Shown piece by piece: positions 17,044-26,095 of a DNA stretch of 64,000 nucleotides. Below the pieces are notes generated by a model. The model was given only the letters and a program-made list of their open reading frames with translations, was not told where the DNA came from and ran no database searches. Source of the stretch: an uncultured Prevotella sp. (GTDB lineage Bacteria > Bacteroidota > Bacteroidia > Bacteroidales > Bacteroidaceae); contig URCI01000008.1 of NCBI GenBank assembly GCA_900546345.1, positions 14,950 to 78,949 on the forward strand, in the 5' to 3' direction. How positions within the stretch are numbered: the first letter of the stretch is position 1; each line of letters starts with the position of its first letter. A program made the translations under genes and the position numbers.

Positions 17044-19071
17044 ATGACGCAGAAATATCAGTTGACCGACTTCCTGCCCACCACTCGCAAAGAATGCGAA
17101 CTGCGTGGGTGGGATGAGTTAGATGTGATTCTCTTTTCTGGCGATGCCTACGTTGATCATCCATCGTTCGGCGCCGCCGTTATCGGCAGACTTCTGGAAG
17201 CCAAAGGCTACAAGATAGCCATCGTTCCACAGCCCGACTGGCATGGCGACTATCGCGACTTCAAGAAGTTAGGACGGCCGAGACTTTTCTTTGCTGTATC
17301 GGCAGGTGCCATGGACTCCATGGTCAACCGCTATACGGCCAACCGACGCATGCGGCATGACGATGCCTACAGTCCCGACTCACGCCATGACATGCGTCCC
17401 GACTATCCATCCATCGTTTACACCAAGATTCTGAAACAACTCTTCCCAGATGTACCTGTCGTCCTTGGAGGCATAGAAGCCTCGATGCGACGTCTCACGC
17501 ACTATGACTACTGGCAGGATAAACTCATGAAGTGTATCCTTTGCGACAGTGGCGCTGACATGATCCTTTATGGCATGGGAGAGAAGAACACGATCCAGCT
17601 GTGCCGCGAGCTGGAGGAAGGTCGCCCCATCAATGAGATCCACGATATTCCGCAAACAGTCTATCTCTGTAAGGAAGATCATATTCCCGGCGGCATCAGC
17701 GATGATGACATTGTGCTCCATTCCCACGAAGAATGTCTCCGCGATAAAAAGGCCGAAGCAGAAAACTTCAGACATATCGAAGAAGAGTCCAACAAGATGC
17801 ACGCCCAGCGCCTGTTGCAAGCAGTGGACGGCAAATATGCTGTTGTCAATCCGCCCTATCCCCCACCCACGACAGAGGAGATCGATGAGGCATACGACTT
17901 GCCTTACACCCGTCTTCCCCATCCTAAATATAAGGGGAAAACCATACCCGCCTATGAGATGATCAAGTTCTCGATCAATCTCCACCGCGGTTGCTTTGGC
18001 GGATGCGCTTTTTGTACGATCTCTGCCCATCAAGGCAAATTTATTACTTGCCGTTCCAAGGCAAGCATCCTACGTGAAGCCCGTCAGGTGATTGCCATGG
18101 ATGACTTCAAAGGCTATATCTCGGATCTTGGAGGTCCGTCTGCCAATATGTATGGCATGGGAGGACGCAACAAGAAGGCATGTGAGCATTGCAAACGTCC
18201 ATCGTGTATCAATCCCCAGATCTGTCCCAACCTCGACACTGATCTCTCGCGGCTTCTCGATATCTATCATGCTGTCGATGCACTCCCTGGCGTGAAGAAA
18301 AGTTTCATTGGAAGTGGTGTGCGCTACGACCTACTGCTGTATAAGAGTAAAGATGAGAAAGCCAATGCTGCCGCACGGCAATATACGCGGGAACTGATCA
18401 CTCGCCACGTGAGTGGACGATTGAAGGTCGCTCCCGAGCATACCTCAGACCGCGTACTGAAACTCATGCGCAAGCCATCCTTCCAACAGTTCTATGAATT
18501 CAAACGCATCTTTGACCGCATCAACAAAGAAGAAGGACTGAAAGAGCAGATCATACCTTATTTTATTAGCAGTCATCCGGGATGTCAGGAAGAGGATATG
18601 GCGGAGCTTGCTGTCATCACCAAGGATTTGGACTTCCATCTTGAGCAGGTACAGGACTTCACTCCAACGCCAATGACCGTGAGCACAGAGACCTGGTACA
18701 CAGGTTATGATCCTTATACGCTGGAGCCTGTGTTTTCTGCCAAGACACCACGGGAGAAACTTGCACAAAGACAGTTCTTCTTCTGGTACAAACCAGAGGA
18801 ACGGCAAAGTATCGAACGAGAACTGCGCCGCATCGGCCGTCCAGATCTCATCAAGAAACTCTACAATGGCGCTCCATATCGCGGTCATGTCCACTACGAT
18901 GGAAAGGCGATCGGCAGTACGCCGACACAACTCTATGACCGCAACAAGAAGCAACGCAATGACCAGCACCACCAAAATAAGCAAACCAGAGACAAGAAAA
19001 GCAACGAGAAGCGAAAGTCTTTCAACCCTAATTTCACACCCAATGGCAAATACAAAGGCCGTCGTCGTTGA
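17044..19071 (+). CDS. YgiQ-family (UPF0313) radical SAM protein
   Basis: A 675-residue protein with the radical SAM cluster motif CxxxCxxC as GCFGGCAFC near residues 319-327, preceded by an N-terminal domain typical of YgiQ (LSGDAYVDHPSFG-type segment, here VILFSGDAYVDHPSFG). A second Cys-rich stretch (CEHCKRPSC, CPNLD) follows. The C-terminal ~50 residues are Lys, Arg, Asn and Gln-rich and likely disordered. The family is widespread and its reaction is not established. The 3' end overlaps the next gene by 29 bp, implying translational coupling. Confidence 0.93.
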   Translation: MTQKYQLTDFLPTTRKECELRGWDELDVILFSGDAYVDHPSFGAAVIGRLLEAKGYKIAIVPQPDWHGDYRDFKKLGRPRLFFAVSAGAMDSMVNRYTANRRMRHDDAYSPDSRHDMRPDYPSIVYTKILKQLFPDVPVVLGGIEASMRRLTHYDYWQDKLMKCILCDSGADMILYGMGEKNTIQLCRELEEGRPINEIHDIPQTVYLCKEDHIPGGISDDDIVLHSHEECLRDKKAEAENFRHIEEESNKMHAQRLLQAVDGKYAVVNPPYPPPTTEEIDEAYDLPYTRLPHPKYKGKTIPAYEMIKFSINLHRGCFGGCAFCTISAHQGKFITCRSKASILREARQVIAMDDFKGYISDLGGPSANMYGMGGRNKKACEHCKRPSCINPQICPNLDTDLSRLLDIYHAVDALPGVKKSFIGSGVRYDLLLYKSKDEKANAAARQYTRELITRHVSGRLKVAPEHTSDRVLKLMRKPSFQQFYEFKRIFDRINKEEGLKEQIIPYFISSHPGCQEEDMAELAVITKDLDFHLEQVQDFTPTPMTVSTETWYTGYDPYTLEPVFSAKTPREKLAQRQFFFWYKPEERQSIERELRRIGRPDLIKKLYNGAPYRGHVHYDGKAIGSTPTQLYDRNKKQRNDQHHQNKQTRDKKSNEKRKSFNPNFTPNGKYKGRRR

Positions 19072-19894
19072 GCAAACTCTTATAGGTAAACATAGTGCAG
19101 AAGACTGTGAAGACGGTATCGTTGCCACCGGCAACTTCATTGCCGTCATCGATGGCAGCACAAGCAAGACCAAGATTCATTATCATCCGACCATGCGCAA
19201 TGGGCGCTATGCTATGTTGCTCATCAGTGACTTTCTTCGTCAGGCTCCTGCGTCAATGACGCTCAACGAATGTTGTGAAGGCGTCACACAGGTTATCAAG
19301 GAAGTCTACTTCAAGCACGATTTTCTGCCAGAGAGTGCACCCGAGAAACGCCTTTGTGCGAGTGCCGTCGTCTACAGCCTTCATCGAAATGAAATTTGGA
19401 TGATAGGAGATTGCCAATGCATGGTCGACGGACAACTGTTTACCAATGGCAAGCCTTGCGAGGCGGACATTGCCGAAGAGCGCAGCCGTCTCTTCCCTAC
19501 CCTTTTGGCCGTGCATCCTGATATGGTAGAAGGGAGCGCCATCGTCCACGACTACGCACGAGATGCCATTCTTCCCCGACTCATCATGAGCATGCAGAGA
19601 GAAAATAAGAGCTATGCTGTCATCGATGGTTTTGATATATTCAAGCCGGGAATAAAGGTGATCACCCTCAATGCCAATAATCGTCACGATATCGTATTGG
19701 CGAGTGATGGCTATCCTTTTCTCAAGTCCACACTTGCCGATAGTGAAACAGCTCTGCAAAAGCAGTTAGCTGCCGATCCGTTCAACATCCACTCGTTCAA
19801 AGCAACAAAGGGTTTAATGAAAGGTAACAAGTCTTTTGACGACCGGGCATTTATCAGGGTGGAAACCGTAACTACTTTAGATACGGGAAAATAA
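19043..19894 (+). CDS. PP2C-like (PPM fold) protein
   Basis: A 283-residue protein starting MANTKAVVVEQTL. It shows a PP2C layout: an early VIDGSTSKT (metal-binding DG), a central WMIGDCQCMVDG (the GD motif), LASDGYP (the SDG motif) near residue 215 and DDRAFIRV near residue 265, like the terminal DD motif. Several classical residues are replaced, so it could be a divergent Ser/Thr phosphatase or a non-catalytic relative. The start overlaps the end of the radical SAM gene by 29 bp; longer in-frame starts would lie deeper inside that gene and are rejected. truA follows 48 bp later. Confidence 0.6.
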   Translation: MANTKAVVVEQTLIGKHSAEDCEDGIVATGNFIAVIDGSTSKTKIHYHPTMRNGRYAMLLISDFLRQAPASMTLNECCEGVTQVIKEVYFKHDFLPESAPEKRLCASAVVYSLHRNEIWMIGDCQCMVDGQLFTNGKPCEADIAEERSRLFPTLLAVHPDMVEGSAIVHDYARDAILPRLIMSMQRENKSYAVIDGFDIFKPGIKVITLNANNRHDIVLASDGYPFLKSTLADSETALQKQLAADPFNIHSFKATKGLMKGNKSFDDRAFIRVETVTTLDTGK

Positions 19895-19942
19895 AGCGCT
19901 TCCCTACTAGCAAGAGCGTTAGAAAGAAAGAAAAAGTAATTT

Positions 19943-20671
19943 ATGAGAATATTTCTTTGGCTAAGTTTTGATGGCACAGCCTATCACGGTTGGCAGATAC
20001 AGCCCAACGGCATGTCTGTGCAAGAGAAAGTGCAGCAATGTCTAAGCACATTACTCAGTCAACCGATAAACGTGACAGGTGCAGGCCGCACCGATGCGGG
20101 TGTCCATGCACGTACGATGGTTTGTCATTTTGATACCGACCGGGACATCGACACAGCGCAACTCTGTTATCGTCTCAACCGCATTCTTCCCCGTGACATC
20201 AGTTGCGAACGCGCCGAACATGTAGCAGACGATATGCATGCACGTTTCTCTGCTAAACGGCGTACTTACCGATATTTCATCCATACGCAGCGCGATCCCT
20301 TTCTTCGCCATTACTCCGTGGAGACGCACTGGAAGCTCGATTTCGAAAAGATGAACGAGGCGGCTCAGTGGCTCACCACTCAGGAGGATTTCAAAGCATT
20401 TTGTAAAGCAGGGGCAGACAACAAGACCACACTTTGCCAAGTCAGCACTGCCCAATGGGTCAACACGTCTCCTACAACATGGTACTTCGAGATCGCCGCC
20501 AACCGTTTTCTCCGCAACATGGTACGGGCCGTCGTTGGCACCCTGTTTGAGGTAGGCCGTCATCGCATGACGATAGAGCAGTTTAGAGAGGTCGTCACCA
20601 CCGGCACACGCTCAGATGCGGGAGAGTCCATGCCTGCTCACGGCTTGTTTCTTTGGGATATAGATTATTAA
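19943..20671 (+). CDS. truA: tRNA pseudouridine(38-40) synthase
   Basis: A 242-residue enzyme isomerising uridines 38-40 in the anticodon arm of tRNAs. The catalytic motif GRTDAGVHA (Asp in position) is at residues ~46-54, and the conserved RTYRYFI strand and NRFLRNMVRAVVGTL segment are present. Length is normal. It follows the PP2C-like gene on the same strand. Confidence 0.96.
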   Translation: MRIFLWLSFDGTAYHGWQIQPNGMSVQEKVQQCLSTLLSQPINVTGAGRTDAGVHARTMVCHFDTDRDIDTAQLCYRLNRILPRDISCERAEHVADDMHARFSAKRRTYRYFIHTQRDPFLRHYSVETHWKLDFEKMNEAAQWLTTQEDFKAFCKAGADNKTTLCQVSTAQWVNTSPTTWYFEIAANRFLRNMVRAVVGTLFEVGRHRMTIEQFREVVTTGTRSDAGESMPAHGLFLWDIDY

Positions 20672-20713
20672 TGACTTGCTCCGACATTGGAGCAAGCCCA
20701 CATTGTCTTTTTC

Positions 20714-21631
20714 TTATCTGCTACCGATATACAGACAAACCATGCCGAGCAGTACCAACGCAAGATCCACGGCCTTAGCCTTCAAGTTATGTTCATGGAA
20801 GACGAGGGCACCAAACAGGAAGCTGACCAGCACACTACCCCGGCGAATCATCGACACAATAGAAATCATGGCACCAGGGAGACTCAACGCATAGAAATAA
20901 ACAAAGTCTGCGGCACAAAGGAAAATGCTGATACCAATGATCGACCAGTGCCAACGAAAAGGCGTCGTACGCTTGTGGGTAGGCCACCAAAGGACAAGAA
21001 GCATGACGAGCATCATTCCCATCTGATAGATGTTATACCAAGATTGCACGGCCATGCGGTCGATGCCGATGCCACCGGCCTCCGGCGCTGCCATCAGATA
21101 TTTGTCATAGAGTCCGCTGACAGCTCCCAAGACAGCGGCTAGCACAATCGACCATATCCAAAGATTGTGCTTGAAGTCGATGCCTTCCTTTCGCCCCGAT
21201 CGGCTCAACATCAGGAAGGAGATCACAGCCAGCAACACACCAGCCCACTGCCAGGCATTGAGTTGCTCACCATAAACAAGCATGGCTCCCACCAGCACCA
21301 TCACCGGACGCGTGGCATTGATCGGCCCGACAATTGTCAAAGGCAGATGCTTCATACCAAAATAGCCAAAGATCCAACTCGAAAGCACAATGACGCTCTT
21401 CAAAACGATATATTTGTGCATCTCCCATCCGCCGGAAGCTACATGAAAGATGCTCCCGTCGAGGCAAGACGTCGTGGCAGAGAGAACGATAAAAGGCAAG
21501 AAAATCAAAGAGGAGAAAACAGTGTTGAGAAACAACACCGGAATGACTGCATTGCCATTGAGCGATTCTTTCTTAAACGAATCGTAGAAGCCTAACAGCG
21601 CCGCGGACAAAAAAGCTAAAAACAACCACAT
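20714..21631 (-). CDS. EamA/DMT-family transporter
   Basis: A 305-residue integral membrane protein with about ten hydrophobic helices in two EamA halves (first half ending near residue 140, second from ~155). EamA proteins export or import small metabolites; the substrate cannot be read from the sequence. The first half includes the GPINATRPVMVLVGAML segment typical of the family. It converges with truA (42 bp between stops) and has its own -7 box at 21678-21685. Confidence 0.88.
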   Translation of the reverse strand: MWLFLAFLSAALLGFYDSFKKESLNGNAVIPVLFLNTVFSSLIFLPFIVLSATTSCLDGSIFHVASGGWEMHKYIVLKSVIVLSSWIFGYFGMKHLPLTIVGPINATRPVMVLVGAMLVYGEQLNAWQWAGVLLAVISFLMLSRSGRKEGIDFKHNLWIWSIVLAAVLGAVSGLYDKYLMAAPEAGGIGIDRMAVQSWYNIYQMGMMLVMLLVLWWPTHKRTTPFRWHWSIIGISIFLCAADFVYFYALSLPGAMISIVSMIRRGSVLVSFLFGALVFHEHNLKAKAVDLALVLLGMVCLYIGSR

Positions 21632-21677
21632 GGGACAATATGATAACTATATGATTTCTAATGCTATAAAAACAAGG

Positions 21678-21685
21678 CAAAGTTA
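21678..21685 (-). promoter_or_regulatory. EamA gene promoter (-7 box)
   Basis: The minus strand reads TAACTTTG, a perfect TAnnTTTG, about 47 bp before the ATG. Confidence 0.55.
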
Positions 21686-21833
21686 CAACAAAAAAACAAG
21701 GTAGCATCACCCGTTAATTGATTTTTTTTAGAAAAGCGAGGATTCATGCTAAGAATAAATCCCAATGACAGCTAAATAGCAAACAAACTATAAAGGAATA
21801 ACAATAATCTTTTGCATTATGAAGAAAAAAGCG

Positions 21834-21841
21834 TAACTTTG
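21834..21841 (+). promoter_or_regulatory. dapA promoter (-7 box)
   Basis: TAACTTTG, with a TTTG -33 element at 21811-21814, 19 bp apart: the textbook Bacteroidota arrangement. The leader to dapA is about 40 nt. Confidence 0.75.
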
Positions 21842-21893
21842 CAAAAAGATTGTAGCAAAATCGTCATTAAGCAACAAACAACAACAATTTGTT

Positions 21894-22781
21894 ATGGCAA
21901 ACAATATTTTCAAAGGTCTGGGCATTGCCCTCATCACTCCTTTCACTACTCAAGGAGAAGTGGATTATCCTGCACTCGAAAAGCTGGTGGCTTATCAACT
22001 CGACAATGGTGCAGACTTTCTGTGCATTCTTGCAACAACGGCGGAAGCCCCTTGCTTGACTAAAGAAGAGAAAAACAAGATCACAGAAGTGGTGAAACGG
22101 GTCAACAAAGGACGCGTGCCTATCTTGAAATATTGTGGTGGCAACAACACAGCCGCTGTCATAGAAGAGATGAAGCAAACCGATTGGAGCGGCATCAGTG
22201 GCATCCTGAGCATCTGCCCTTACTACAACAAACCATCGCAGGAGGGCCTCTATCAGCACTTCAAGGCCATCGCCGCCGAAAGCCCACTGCCACTCGTCCT
22301 CTATAATGTTCCCGGTCGTACGGGTGTCAACATGAAAGCTGCCACAACCGTGCGTCTTGCCAAAGACTGTCCCAATATCGTTGCTGTGAAAGAAGCTAGC
22401 GGAAGTCTGGAACAAGTTGATGAGATCATTAAGAATAAGCCCGACAATTTCGATGTCATCAGCGGAGATGACGCCTTGACATTCTCTATGATTGCCAGTG
22501 GGGCAGCAGGCGTTATCTCTGTCATCGGCAATGCCTTGCCCAAGGAATTCTCACGTATGATCCGGCTGGAATTCAACGGAGAGTATGAGCCAGCCCGTAA
22601 GATCCACCATAAATTCACCGAGCTTTACTCACTGCTTTTCGTCGATGGCAATCCTGCCGGTGTGAAGGCCCTGCTCAATGACATGGGCATGATCGAGAAC
22701 GTGCTCCGTCTGCCGCTCGTACCGACCAACATCGAAACCAAGCAGAAGATGGCTGACATCCTCAAAGGACTTAGACTGTAA
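21894..22781 (+). CDS. dapA: 4-hydroxy-tetrahydrodipicolinate synthase
   Basis: A 295-residue TIM-barrel aldolase condensing pyruvate with aspartate semialdehyde, the first committed step to lysine and diaminopimelate. Catalytic residues are visible: paired Thr in ATTAEAP (residues ~44-45), Tyr in LYNVPGRTG, the Arg that binds substrate, and the Schiff-base Lys in VAVKEASG near residue 165. Length fits. It stands alone with a strong promoter and a hairpin terminator (22808-22859). Confidence 0.97.
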   Translation: MANNIFKGLGIALITPFTTQGEVDYPALEKLVAYQLDNGADFLCILATTAEAPCLTKEEKNKITEVVKRVNKGRVPILKYCGGNNTAAVIEEMKQTDWSGISGILSICPYYNKPSQEGLYQHFKAIAAESPLPLVLYNVPGRTGVNMKAATTVRLAKDCPNIVAVKEASGSLEQVDEIIKNKPDNFDVISGDDALTFSMIASGAAGVISVIGNALPKEFSRMIRLEFNGEYEPARKIHHKFTELYSLLFVDGNPAGVKALLNDMGMIENVLRLPLVPTNIETKQKMADILKGLRL

Positions 22782-22807
22782 GACACTCCACACAGCTACA
22801 CAATACT

Positions 22808-22859
22808 AAAGCACGGAGACAGGAGAGAGAAAGGTAACTCTCTTTTGTCTCCGTGCTTT
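22808..22859. terminator. Bidirectional hairpin between dapA and DUF1460 gene
   Basis: Arms AAAGCACGGAGACA (22808-22821) and TGTCTCCGTGCTTT (22846-22859) are perfectly complementary; the right arm runs into further T residues on the plus strand. It lies between the convergent stops at 22781 and 22926, so it can serve both genes. Confidence 0.8.
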
Positions 22860-22925
22860 TTTGGTTTTGTGGGATGCGATCTTCCTGCGCCAAATACACC
22901 TTATATTATAAAGGAGCTGTTTTCA

Positions 22926-23786
22926 CTACATAGCTCTCACGACTCTTATTCCCGTAAACGTCGGATGCTCCATCATGTAAGTGCGGAAGAGTTTTGGCTC
23001 CTCAACCACACGATGACGGATGGCGGAAGCGTTGAGCAGATGAAGGCCGTCGGCATGCCAAACAGCAATACCGATATGACTGGTGTCGAGACCACGCTTT
23101 GAGGTGAGGATGACAATGATGTCGCCATTGTGAATGGTAGACCTCAGCAGTGCGCTATTGTCCAATGCGGCCTTGGGAATATAACGATAGGTGTGTCCAG
23201 AAATACTGTCCTCCATCTTCCTGATCTCGCCGACCCAATTGGGATGTGCCTTCAACATTGGATATGCCGACGGGTGTGTAGTCATGTAATTCACGCTGAC
23301 CAACTGCTTTGCCGTGAACGGAGGCACCGGTCCCTGCAAGTCGGTGACCAGTCGTTTTCTCACATTCTGATTAACCCAATAGGTGAAATAGTGCTGACGC
23401 GTTGGATAAGACACGATGCCATCGCGATAGCGGATGAGTGCCAACTCTTTGCAGAAATGGGTGAAATCCGGTGTTTTCCGCTTCATACATTCCGAGAGTG
23501 CCAAGACTGTTTCCACCAATGTGGTACAGTCAAACTGCCGTAGGTTCACTACAAGCTGCTCTTCCTTATGCTGGTCAAGCGTCTTGGCCACATAAGGCAG
23601 TCCGATGAACTGACGACCAAAGAACAGCATGTAGTTGGAATCACGTACCTCGCGGTGCGCCTTTCTGAACAGCTTCATGACTTTAATAGAATCGCTGCGC
23701 CAATAGTCGATCTTGGCAGCGTTAGCCTTTGCCACTCCCATGAAGAGCAGGCAAAGGAACAATAGATATTTGATTTTCTTCTTCAT
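22926..23786 (-). CDS. DUF1460 (N-acetylmuramoyl-L-alanine amidase-like) exported protein
   Basis: A 286-residue protein with a signal peptide (MKKKIKYLLFLCLLFMGVAK...). It matches the DUF1460 papain/NlpC-like family: the nucleophile context QFDCTTLVETVL (Cys near residue 92) and the His region HIGIAVWHADGLHLLNAS. The family is thought to cleave cell-wall peptides. The start at 23786 was chosen for the signal peptide. It is the last gene of a leftward group with the DUF4421 protein (34 bp away) and the oxidoreductase, and ends at the shared terminator. Confidence 0.85.
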   Translation of the reverse strand: MKKKIKYLLFLCLLFMGVAKANAAKIDYWRSDSIKVMKLFRKAHREVRDSNYMLFFGRQFIGLPYVAKTLDQHKEEQLVVNLRQFDCTTLVETVLALSECMKRKTPDFTHFCKELALIRYRDGIVSYPTRQHYFTYWVNQNVRKRLVTDLQGPVPPFTAKQLVSVNYMTTHPSAYPMLKAHPNWVGEIRKMEDSISGHTYRYIPKAALDNSALLRSTIHNGDIIVILTSKRGLDTSHIGIAVWHADGLHLLNASAIRHRVVEEPKLFRTYMMEHPTFTGIRVVRAM

Positions 23787-23820
23787 CTGATGAGCTATTA
23801 TCCTGATTGAAATATCGTGT

Positions 23821-24885
23821 TTATCGCTTTCCAAAGTTGAAACCTACATAGAAATAGAGGCTCCCGAAAATATTATTGGTGTAGAACTCCTTGCGGTAAT
23901 AAGTGATGAACTGCCATACAGAGCTGCATCCGGCATACCACCGGTTGTTGTTCCACACGACAGCACTTCTCACGACACCATCGACATTCAAGTTGCGGAA
24001 GTCAAAGTCCAGGAAATTCTTGAGATTTGCTGACTTCACCTCATTGGTTGCCCGCTTATATGCCAGACAGGCCTGCACCGAGATGTCGAACAAGAAATTG
24101 CGTGCGAAAACCCAGTTATAAGCGTATCCCCCGGAAATGTTGTAGGCTGAATAGTCGATGTTACTGAAAGTCATTGAGGAGTCCAACACCGACATGGCTT
24201 CTTTCGACAGTCTTGTAGATGCCAGTTCCTGCAGAGCCGTCCAATTGATGTCGAGGCTATGCTTGGTATATCCGATACCTGCAATGGCGCTACCGCATGA
24301 GCGTTTCTGCCTTGTACTCTGTGCGTAAGCAGCTGGATATGAGAATTTTCTGTGGTTAAATATATAGTAGAGGTTAAAGCCCTTGATGGAAGAACTCAAG
24401 TCTTTGAAGTCCACATTCTTCATTGCCGACGTATCATACTTCTTTCCAAGATCGACACCTGCAATGTGATAGTCATTGCCTGATTTGCGGTAGAAGAGAT
24501 CCACGCCAATCTGATTGCTGTATAAACTCAGGTTAAAGTCCTGCTTCTTGTCCGAAGCACCCAAATGCACCAAGTCGATGGTATAGCCCAGGAAAACCCA
24601 CCGCCAACCGAAATAAGGGCCCAACTTATACGAAGGATCGGGTGAGAAATAATACTCATGTCCATTTTTGTTGCGCAAGTGGTAGCTCTCAAACGTGTTG
24701 GTGTTCTGAATCATTGCCGACCAGTTGTAGTGTTGCGGCTCTATGTACGTGGTGTCGATGCTGGAAAAATTACGCACAATCCTGCGCACACGGCTGATCT
24801 TGTGCTGTGTGGAATCGCTGCATTCGTCGCCCCACGACAGCAGGGCGACCAAGCAAAAAAACAGAAACGTGAAGTATCGACGCAT
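23821..24885 (-). CDS. DUF4421 outer-membrane-like protein
   Basis: A 354-residue exported protein (signal peptide ending near residue 20) with the DUF4421 pattern: a YYFSPDPSYKLGPYFGWRWVFLGYTID segment (abridged) and alternating beta strands ending in FYVGFNFGKR, an aromatic-terminated final strand typical of beta-barrels. Probably an outer-membrane barrel; function unknown. It begins 11 bp after the oxidoreductase stop and is followed by DUF1460, so these three are one operon. Confidence 0.8.
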   Translation of the reverse strand: MRRYFTFLFFCLVALLSWGDECSDSTQHKISRVRRIVRNFSSIDTTYIEPQHYNWSAMIQNTNTFESYHLRNKNGHEYYFSPDPSYKLGPYFGWRWVFLGYTIDLVHLGASDKKQDFNLSLYSNQIGVDLFYRKSGNDYHIAGVDLGKKYDTSAMKNVDFKDLSSSIKGFNLYYIFNHRKFSYPAAYAQSTRQKRSCGSAIAGIGYTKHSLDINWTALQELASTRLSKEAMSVLDSSMTFSNIDYSAYNISGGYAYNWVFARNFLFDISVQACLAYKRATNEVKSANLKNFLDFDFRNLNVDGVVRSAVVWNNNRWYAGCSSVWQFITYYRKEFYTNNIFGSLYFYVGFNFGKR

Positions 24886-24896
24886 GAATATGATTA

Positions 24897-25880
24897 TTAA
24901 AACTTACCCAGAATGCGGTCCATCACCCAATTGACGGGGGTTGCGCTCACACTCGTGCACTCGCATTCACTCTCACCCTGTAGATGACGGATCACTTCTC
25001 GTATGATCGGCAATTGTACGTAGGACGGATTAGGAACGACATAGCTGACATTGCCCTCACTGGTCACCACGTGGATAGGATCGTAGTTGTAAACCGAAAA
25101 ATAGAGCGATCCTTTGTCACCGACCACTGTGATGCGGTCTTCCTTCGCACTCTCATGCCCCACAAAACACCAGGAAGCACTGCCCGGCACACCCGACGCA
25201 AAGATGAAGGCAGCACTGATCGTGTCCTCAGCCTTGTAGAGGTGTGCACGGTTGGTGGGATAACCATGCGCCCGGGTAATCACGCCGAAGATATGCTGCA
25301 ATATATCCAGTTGATGAGGCGCCAGGTCATAAAAGTAGCCCCCACCCGAGATGTCGGGTTGAAGACGCCATGGCAGATTGTTGCCCGCCCGGTAGTCCAG
25401 ATCACGCGGCGGTACAGAAAACTGTATCTGCACATTGAGAATCTTGCCCAAGGTACCGTCATTGATGATTTCACCTACCTTTTGAAAATAGGGAAGATAA
25501 CGGCGGTAATAGGCCACGAAGCACGGTACACCCGTCATCTCGCTGATGCGGTTGATGCGCAGACAGTCTTCATAGCTCGATGCCAACGGCTTCTCGACAT
25601 AGCAAGGTTTATGGGCACGCATGGCCATAATGGCAAAAGTGGCATGGCTAGAAGGAGGCGTGGCTATGTAGATAGCATTGACATCAGGATCGTCAATGAG
25701 CTGCTGGGCATCGGTGTACCACTTGCGGATATGATGGCGCTCGGCATAGGAACGGGCCTTGTCTTCGTTGCGGCTCATCACCGCTTCGACATGCGATCCC
25801 TCCACAACGTTGAAGGCAGGCCCAGACTTTTTCTCTGTCACCTCGCCACAGCCTATGAATCCCCAACTTATCTCTTTCAT
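24897..25880 (-). CDS. Gfo/Idh/MocA-family oxidoreductase
   Basis: A 327-residue NAD(P)-dependent dehydrogenase. The N-terminal Rossmann fold has GFIGCGEVTEKKSGPAF (GxGxxx glycine motif, residues ~6-22), and the family EKP motif is present as YVEKPLASS (~95-103). The C-terminal alpha/beta domain contains GGGYFYDLAPHQLDILQ, typical of sugar dehydrogenases. Substrate not deducible. The ATG at 25880 was chosen because the Rossmann strand starts directly after it and a -7 box lies at 25896-25903. First gene of the leftward trio. Confidence 0.9.
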   Translation of the reverse strand: MKEISWGFIGCGEVTEKKSGPAFNVVEGSHVEAVMSRNEDKARSYAERHHIRKWYTDAQQLIDDPDVNAIYIATPPSSHATFAIMAMRAHKPCYVEKPLASSYEDCLRINRISEMTGVPCFVAYYRRYLPYFQKVGEIINDGTLGKILNVQIQFSVPPRDLDYRAGNNLPWRLQPDISGGGYFYDLAPHQLDILQHIFGVITRAHGYPTNRAHLYKAEDTISAAFIFASGVPGSASWCFVGHESAKEDRITVVGDKGSLYFSVYNYDPIHVVTSEGNVSYVVPNPSYVQLPIIREVIRHLQGESECECTSVSATPVNWVMDRILGKF

Positions 25881-25895
25881 CTCTTTCTTTTTTTG

Positions 25896-25903
25896 CAAAC
25901 TTA
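25896..25903 (-). promoter_or_regulatory. Oxidoreductase operon promoter (-7 box)
   Basis: The minus strand reads TAAGTTTG, matching TAnnTTTG, about 16 bp before the chosen ATG. Confidence 0.5.
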
Positions 25904-26040
25904 CAAAAAAAAACGCAAAACGCAAAGAGATACATTAAATAATGAGTTGGGCTGCGTCTGAATTTCTACTGTTTGTTGCACGATTATTCCAACGGCAACT
26001 CCAAAAGATGAAAGATGGAAGTCAAGAAGCAATCTATGCA

Positions 26041-26080
26041 AAAAAGCGGCCGTCATGAAACAACATGACGGCCGCTTTTT
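26041..26080. terminator. Strong bidirectional-looking terminator
   Basis: Perfect 17-bp arms (AAAAAGCGGCCGTCATG and complement, 26041-26057 and 26064-26080) around a 6-nt loop, with A-run on one side and T-run on the other. It lies just past the stop of the ABC permease at 26096 and ends the leftward export operon. Confidence 0.9.
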
Positions 26081-26095
26081 TTTATTTTTCAAGGT

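Noticed and set aside
18707..19042. N-terminal extension of the PP2C-like protein within the radical SAM gene
   Set aside because: The extension overlaps the conserved radical SAM reading frame and is low-complexity; the ATG at 19043 gives a sensible domain start.
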